Assembly (NCBI GenBank): GCA_037145635.1
Contig: JBBCXB010000003.1
Span: forward strand, 248,001-312,000
Source: JAATFS01 sp037145635
GTDB lineage: Bacteria; Pseudomonadota; Gammaproteobacteria; Xanthomonadales; Xanthomonadaceae
Length of the DNA stretch: 64,000 bases
Direction of reading: 5' to 3'
In this document: positions 60,213-64,000 of the stretch, piece by piece
Numbering within the stretch: the first letter of the stretch is position 1
How the letters are laid out: every line of letters begins with the position of its first letter
The notes under the pieces: model-generated
Databases searched by the model: none
The model's input: the letters and a program-made list of their open reading frames with translations, nothing else
Told to the model about the DNA's origin: nothing
Made by a program: the position numbers and the translations under genes

Positions 60213-61823
60213 TCACATCCGGAACACCCCGAACCGGGTCGGCTCGGCCGGTGCGTTGAGCGCGGCCGACAGCGCCAGCCCGAGCACGCGGCGGGTGTCG
60301 GCCGGGTCGATCACGCCGTCGTCCCACAGCCGTGCGCTGGCGTAGTAAGGATGCCCCTGCCGCTCGAACTGCTCGCGGATCGGGGCCTTGAACGCGGCCT
60401 CGTCCTCGCCGGACCAGGCGTCGCCGCGAGCCTCGATGCCGTCGCGCCGTACCGTGGCCAGCACGCTGGCGGCCTGCTCGCCGCCCATCACGCCGATGCG
60501 CGCGTTCGGCCACATCCACAGGAAGTGGGGCGAGTAGGCGCGGCCGCACATGCCGTAGTTGCCGGCGCCGAACGAGCCGCCGATCACCACGGTGAACTTC
60601 GGCACCCGGGCGCAGGCCACCGCCATCACCAGCTTGGCGCCGTCCTTGGCGATGCCGCCGTGCTCGTACTTGCGTCCCACCATGAAGCCGGTGATGTTCT
60701 GCAGGAACACCAGCGGGATGCCGCGCTGCGCGCACAGTTCGATGAAGTGCGCGCCCTTGAGCGCGGACTCGGAGAACAGGATGCCGTTGTTGGCGACGAT
60801 CCCCACCGGGTAGCCGTGCAGGTGCGCGAAGCCGGTCACCAGGGTGCTGCCGTAGCGCGGCTTGAACTCGTCCAGGCGCGAGCCGTCGACCAGCCGTGCG
60901 ATCACCTCGCGCACGTCGTAGGGCTTGCGGGTGTCGGCCGGGATCAGGCCATAGAGCTGCTCGGGCGGATGTGCCGGCGGCTCGGGCGCGCGCAGGGCCA
61001 GCGCCGGCGCCGGCTTGCGCCAGTTGAGCTGGGCCACGATCGCGCGCACCCGCGCCAGCGCCTGCAGGTCGTTGTCCGCATAGTGGTCGGCCACGCCGGA
61101 GATGCGCGTGTGCACGTCGGCGCCGCCCAGTTCCTCGGCGCTGACCTCCTCGCCGGTGGCCGCCTTCACCAGCGGCGGGCCGCCGAGGAAGATGGTGCCC
61201 TGCTCGCGCACGATCACGGTCTCGTCGCTCATCGCCGGCACGTAGGCGCCGCCGGCGGTGCACGAGCCCATCACGCAGGCGATCTGCGGGATGCCCTGGG
61301 CCGAGAGGTTGGCCTGGTTGTAGAAGATCCGCCCGAAGTGGTCGCGGTCGGGGAACACCTCGTCCTGCAGCGGCAGGAACGCGCCACCGGAGTCCACCAG
61401 GTAGAGGCACGGCAGCCGGTTCTGCTGGGCGACCTCCTGCGCGCGCAGGTGCTTCTTCACCGTCATCGGATAGTAGGTGCCGCCCTTGACGGTGGCATCG
61501 TTGGCCACGATCACGCATTCCACGCCGCTGACCCGGCCGATGCCGGCGACCACGCCGGCGCCGGGCACCGCGTCCTCGTACATGCCGTGCGCGGCCAGCG
61601 GCGCCAGTTCCAGGAACGGGCTGCCCGGGTCGAGCAGCGCGTCGATGCGGTCGCGCACCAGCAGCTTGCCGCGTGCCTGGTGCCGGGCGCGCGCCGCCTC
61701 GCCGCCGCCGCGCGCGGTGGCGGCGAGGGTACGGCGCAGGTCGTCCACCGCCGCGCGCAGGGCCTCGGCGTTGGCGGCGAAGGTCGCGTCGCCCGTGGGC
61801 AGGCGGGTCTCGATCACGCTCAT
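60213..61823 (-). CDS. liuB: Acyl-CoA carboxyltransferase beta subunit (methylcrotonyl-CoA type)
   Basis: The 536-residue protein has the carboxyltransferase fold with GVVAGIGRVSGVECVIVANDATVKGGTYYPMTVKKHLRAQ and the oxyanion segments CVMGSCTAGGAYVPAMSDE and GGSFGAGNYGMCGRAY. These are characteristic of 3-methylcrotonyl-CoA carboxylase subunits. Its ATG overlaps the stop of the isovaleryl-CoA dehydrogenase gene (ATGA), giving translational coupling. The usual liuC enoyl-CoA hydratase and liuE lyase are not present between the genes here. Confidence 0.95.
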   Translation of the reverse strand: MSVIETRLPTGDATFAANAEALRAAVDDLRRTLAATARGGGEAARARHQARGKLLVRDRIDALLDPGSPFLELAPLAAHGMYEDAVPGAGVVAGIGRVSGVECVIVANDATVKGGTYYPMTVKKHLRAQEVAQQNRLPCLYLVDSGGAFLPLQDEVFPDRDHFGRIFYNQANLSAQGIPQIACVMGSCTAGGAYVPAMSDETVIVREQGTIFLGGPPLVKAATGEEVSAEELGGADVHTRISGVADHYADNDLQALARVRAIVAQLNWRKPAPALALRAPEPPAHPPEQLYGLIPADTRKPYDVREVIARLVDGSRLDEFKPRYGSTLVTGFAHLHGYPVGIVANNGILFSESALKGAHFIELCAQRGIPLVFLQNITGFMVGRKYEHGGIAKDGAKLVMAVACARVPKFTVVIGGSFGAGNYGMCGRAYSPHFLWMWPNARIGVMGGEQAASVLATVRRDGIEARGDAWSGEDEAAFKAPIREQFERQGHPYYASARLWDDGVIDPADTRRVLGLALSAALNAPAEPTRFGVFRM

Positions 61824-62983
61824 CGGGTGCGCTCGAACAGTTCGCGGCCGATCAGCATGCGGCGGATCTCCGAGGTGCCGGCGCCGATCTCGTACAGCTT
61901 GGCGTCGCGCCACAACCGGCCGGTGGGATAGTCGTTGATGTAGCCGTTGCCGCCGAGGATCTGGATCGCCTGGCCGGTCAGCCAGGTCGCCTTCTCGGCC
62001 GCGTAGAGGATCGCGCCGGCCGCGTCCTGGCGCGTGGTGCGGCCCTGGTCGCAGGCGCGCGCCACCGCGTAGACGTAGGCGCGGCACGCGTTGAGGCCGA
62101 CGTACATGTCGGCCAGCTTGGCCTGGATCAGCTGGAAGCTGCCGATCGCCTCGCCGAACTGGCGGCGCTCGTGCACGTAGGGCAGCACCACGTCCATCGC
62201 CGCGGCCATCAGCCCGAGCGGGCCGCCGGACAGCACCACCCGCTCGTAGTCCAGGCCGGACATCAGCACCCGCACGCCGCCGCCGACCTCGCCCAGCACG
62301 TTCTCGGCCGGCACCTCGCAGTCCTCGAACACCAGCTCGCAGGTGTTGGAGCCGCGCATGCCGAGCTTGTCGAGCTTCTGCGCGGTGGAGAAGCCGGGCA
62401 TGCCCTTCTCGACGATGAAGGCGGTGATGCCGCGCGCGCCGGCGGCCGGGTCGGTCTTGGCGTAGACCACCAGCACGTCGGCGTCGGGGCCGTTGGTGAT
62501 CCACATCTTGCTGCCGTTGAGCCGGTAGCGGTCGCCGTGCGCCTCGGCGCGCAGCTTCATCGACACCACGTCCGAGCCGGCGCCCGGCTCGCTCATCGCC
62601 AGCGCGCCGACCGTCTCGCCGCTGCACAGGCGCGGCAGGTAGCGTTGCTTCTGCGCCTCGCTGGCGTTCTTGCGCAGCTGGTTGAGGCAGAGGTTGGAAT
62701 GCGCGCCGTAGGACAGGCCGATCGCGCCGGAGGCGCGCGAGATCTCCTCCATCGCCACCACGTGCGCGAGGTAGCCCATGCCGCTGCCGCCGTAGTCCGG
62801 CTCGACGGTGAGGCCGAGCAGGCCGTGCTCGCCCAGCGGACGCCACAGCGCGGCGGGGAACACGTTGTCGTGGTCGGCCTGGGTGGCCAGGGGCGCGATC
62901 GCGCTGGCCGCGAAGGCGGCCACGCTCTCGCGCAGCAGGTCGATCTCCTCGCCGAGATCGAAGTTCAGGGACGGCACATGCAT
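61820..62983 (-). CDS. liuA: Isovaleryl-CoA dehydrogenase
   Basis: This FAD enzyme oxidises isovaleryl-CoA to 3-methylcrotonyl-CoA in leucine catabolism. The 387-residue protein has the acyl-CoA dehydrogenase signatures ALAMSEPGAGSDVVSMK and QILGGNGYINDYPTGRLWRDAKLYEIGAGTSEIRR. The catalytic base is Glu247 in MSGLDYERVVLSGGPLG, the position that distinguishes isovaleryl-CoA dehydrogenase from most relatives. The start at 62983 (MHVPSLNFDLG) is family-like; the longer frame to 63097 crosses the promoter. It is the first gene of the operon. Confidence 0.95.
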   Translation of the reverse strand: MHVPSLNFDLGEEIDLLRESVAAFAASAIAPLATQADHDNVFPAALWRPLGEHGLLGLTVEPDYGGSGMGYLAHVVAMEEISRASGAIGLSYGAHSNLCLNQLRKNASEAQKQRYLPRLCSGETVGALAMSEPGAGSDVVSMKLRAEAHGDRYRLNGSKMWITNGPDADVLVVYAKTDPAAGARGITAFIVEKGMPGFSTAQKLDKLGMRGSNTCELVFEDCEVPAENVLGEVGGGVRVLMSGLDYERVVLSGGPLGLMAAAMDVVLPYVHERRQFGEAIGSFQLIQAKLADMYVGLNACRAYVYAVARACDQGRTTRQDAAGAILYAAEKATWLTGQAIQILGGNGYINDYPTGRLWRDAKLYEIGAGTSEIRRMLIGRELFERTR

Positions 62984-63082
62984 GCAGCGGCTCCGCGGTG
63001 GCGACGGGACGCGCCGGGTGGGGAGGGCAGCGGCGCTGCCGCACGGGCGTTTGCGCCAGCCTAGCGGGCTTCGGCAAAGAAG

Positions 63083-63096
63083 TGAATACAAATTCA
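63083..63096. promoter_or_regulatory. TetR-type operator in the leucine-catabolism promoter, site 1
   Basis: TGAAT-ACAA-ATTCA is a perfect dyad in the AT-rich gap between liuA and the divergent TetR gene. Confidence 0.6.
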
Positions 63097-63101
63097 AAAA
63101 A

Positions 63102-63115
63102 TGAACATAGAATCA
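63102..63115. promoter_or_regulatory. TetR-type operator, site 2
   Basis: TGAAC-ATAG-AATCA is a diverged copy of site 1 in the same 14-bp frame, 19 bp away. It overlaps the -10 hexamer of the TetR gene. Confidence 0.45.
63108..63113 (+). promoter_or_regulatory. -10-like element of the TetR gene at 63120
   Basis: TAGAAT, six bases (caatcc), then ATG at 63120, predicting a leaderless message. Confidence 0.5.
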
Positions 63116-63119
63116 ATCC

Positions 63120-63728
63120 ATGGCTTACCGACGCTCGGCATTGATGGAGGAACGGCTGGCCGGCAACCGCGAGCGGATCCTGCTCGCCGCGCGCCGGCTG
63201 GTCGCCGACGGCGGCTACCGCAACGCGCCGGTGACCGCGGTCGCCGCCGCCGCCGGCGTGTCGACCGGGCAGATCTACCGGCATTTCCCGTCCAAGGCCG
63301 AGCTATTCGTCGAGATCCTGAGCGCGGCGGTGAGCTACGAACTGGCGATCCTGCGCGCGATCGCGGCCGAGCCGGCGCCGGCCGCGCAACGGCTGCGGCG
63401 TGCGCTGGAGTCGTTCGTGCGGCGCGCGCTGGCCGGCCCGGGCCTGGCCTACGCCTTCATCGCCGAGCCGGTGGAGCCGGAGGTGGACGCCGAGCGCATC
63501 CGCTGCCGGCGCCTGTTCGGCGAACTGTTCCGCGACCTGCTGGCCGAGGGGATCGCGGCCGGCGAGCTGCCCGCCCAGGACGTGGACGCCGCCGCGGCCT
63601 GCCTGGTTGGGGCGTTCACCGAGGCGCTGGTCGGGCCGATCGCGCCCAGCCGCGGCAGCCCGCGCGACGGCGAGCGGCTGGTGGAATCGATCTGCGGTTT
63701 CTGCCTGCGTGCGGTCGGCGCCGGTTAG
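63120..63728 (+). CDS. TetR/AcrR-family regulator divergent from the leucine-catabolism operon
   Basis: The 202-residue protein has the N-terminal TetR domain ERILLAARRLVADGGYRNAPVTAVAAAAGVSTGQIYRHFPSKAELFVEIL and a TetR-type C-terminal ligand domain. Divergence from liuA with two dyads between makes it the likely repressor of the operon, plausibly released by an acyl-CoA intermediate. In Pseudomonas the liu regulator is a MerR protein, so the control here is of another type. The operon link is inference. Confidence 0.92.
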   Translation: MAYRRSALMEERLAGNRERILLAARRLVADGGYRNAPVTAVAAAAGVSTGQIYRHFPSKAELFVEILSAAVSYELAILRAIAAEPAPAAQRLRRALESFVRRALAGPGLAYAFIAEPVEPEVDAERIRCRRLFGELFRDLLAEGIAAGELPAQDVDAAAACLVGAFTEALVGPIAPSRGSPRDGERLVESICGFCLRAVGAG

Positions 63729-63961
63729 GGCGCTCGGTCATGCCGGGGCAGGGGGCCGGGCCTGCAGGGGCCGGCGGCGGGGCGTGATCCAGCACCTGAG
63801 CCGAGGTCCGTTCGAGCCCCGCGCCGGCCGAGCCTTCCGGGTCCGGCCGGCAGGGCCGGCGATTGGGGCGGGCACCGGTTCAGGACCGACGTCCCTCGGC
63901 GTCGCTGCTCACCTGCAGCGCAGGTCCGGGCTGCGCGAGCCGGGACGAAACGTCCCCGGCC
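63729..63961. other. Intergenic region at the right edge
   Basis: 233 bp of GC-rich sequence without a credible gene. It includes a small GGGACG-aaa-CGTCCC hairpin (63943-63957) just beyond the stop of the partial minus-strand frame. Confidence 0.45.
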
Positions 63962-64000
63962 TCAGGACACCAGCCACAGCACGCCGGCCACCACCGGCGC
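63962..64000 (-). CDS. Possible C-terminal end of a membrane protein (partial)
   Basis: Reading leftward from the window edge, an open frame gives the hydrophobic tail APVVAGVLWLVS and then TGA (63964-63962). A small hairpin follows. Only 12 residues are visible, so neither the gene nor its family can be confirmed. Confidence 0.3.
   Translation of the reverse strand, partial: APVVAGVLWLVS

Noticed and set aside
58096..61518. Apparent fusion of the two acyl-CoA carboxylase subunits in one 1140-codon frame
   Set aside because: Only the part from 60099 downward encodes the alpha subunit. The upstream part is a shadow of the beta-subunit gene, which is read in another frame.

Overview
The window reads as the chromosome of a high-GC gammaproteobacterium of the Xanthomonadaceae/Lysobacteraceae (Lysobacter, Luteimonas, Pseudoxanthomonas or Stenotrophomonas-like). 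The evidence is gene content: an Ax21-type outer-membrane protein, a four-gene oleABCD olefin cluster, a cNMP-GGDEF gene beside a nucleotidyl cyclase, a hemD-hemX-hemY operon, and strongly GC-biased third codon positions. No tRNA, rRNA, CRISPR array, transposase or prophage gene was found. It is ordinary, densely packed chromosome with one unusual locus near the right end. Layout. 1-4.4 kb: the tail of a TPR protein, a PEBP protein, a META/DUF4377 lipoprotein and uppP. 4.4-10.8 kb: a nitrogen-control block, glnA-glnK-amtB-ntrB-ntrC. A sigma-54 promoter and an NtrC-type site precede glnA. A second NtrC-type palindrome lies on the ntrB start codon, which suggests autogenous control. 11-23 kb: two tandem Cu/Zn-SOD lipoproteins, a VOC protein with a conserved hypothetical, a FadI-like thiolase, the hem operon, a YiiD-type thioesterase, a rhodanese, secB, gpsA and ax21. 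23-27 kb: an ArsC-like reductase, poxB, trmL, a small secreted VQVRP-repeat protein and a DUF4156 lipoprotein. 27.2-32.7 kb: oleA, oleB, an antisense YkgJ-family gene, oleC and oleD, for head-to-head condensation of fatty acyl chains to long-chain olefins. A textbook terminator sits between oleA and oleB. 32.8-44.1 kb: a DUF1328 mini-protein, a ddl-GNAT pair of lower GC, ubiJ-ubiB, an O-methyltransferase, a TruC-like pseudouridine synthase, a repeat-rich intergenic region, a DUF2059 protein, arfB, an acyltransferase, an isoaspartyl peptidase and an M3 oligopeptidase. 44.1-51.5 kb: an MBL hydrolase divergent from a TetR gene over two matching operators, a VOC protein, an AraC regulator, and a LysR regulator divergent from aceB-aceA (glyoxylate shunt). 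The most interesting region is 51.6-56.95 kb. A cNMP-binding GGDEF protein is followed by a class III nucleotidyl cyclase with a membrane segment and TPRs. Next comes a small precursor-like peptide resembling nitrile-hydratase-type (NHLP) leaders on the opposite strand, then a SagB/ThcOx-type dehydrogenase. It looks like a compact RiPP-type peptide-modification locus without a YcaO, radical-SAM or lanthionine enzyme, coupled to second-messenger genes. 57-63.7 kb: a secreted cyclase-family protein and a leucine-catabolism operon (isovaleryl-CoA dehydrogenase and both acyl-CoA carboxylase subunits), with a divergent TetR regulator over two TGAAT-type operators. Several genes have a -10-like hexamer exactly six bases before the start codon, which predicts leaderless mRNAs.
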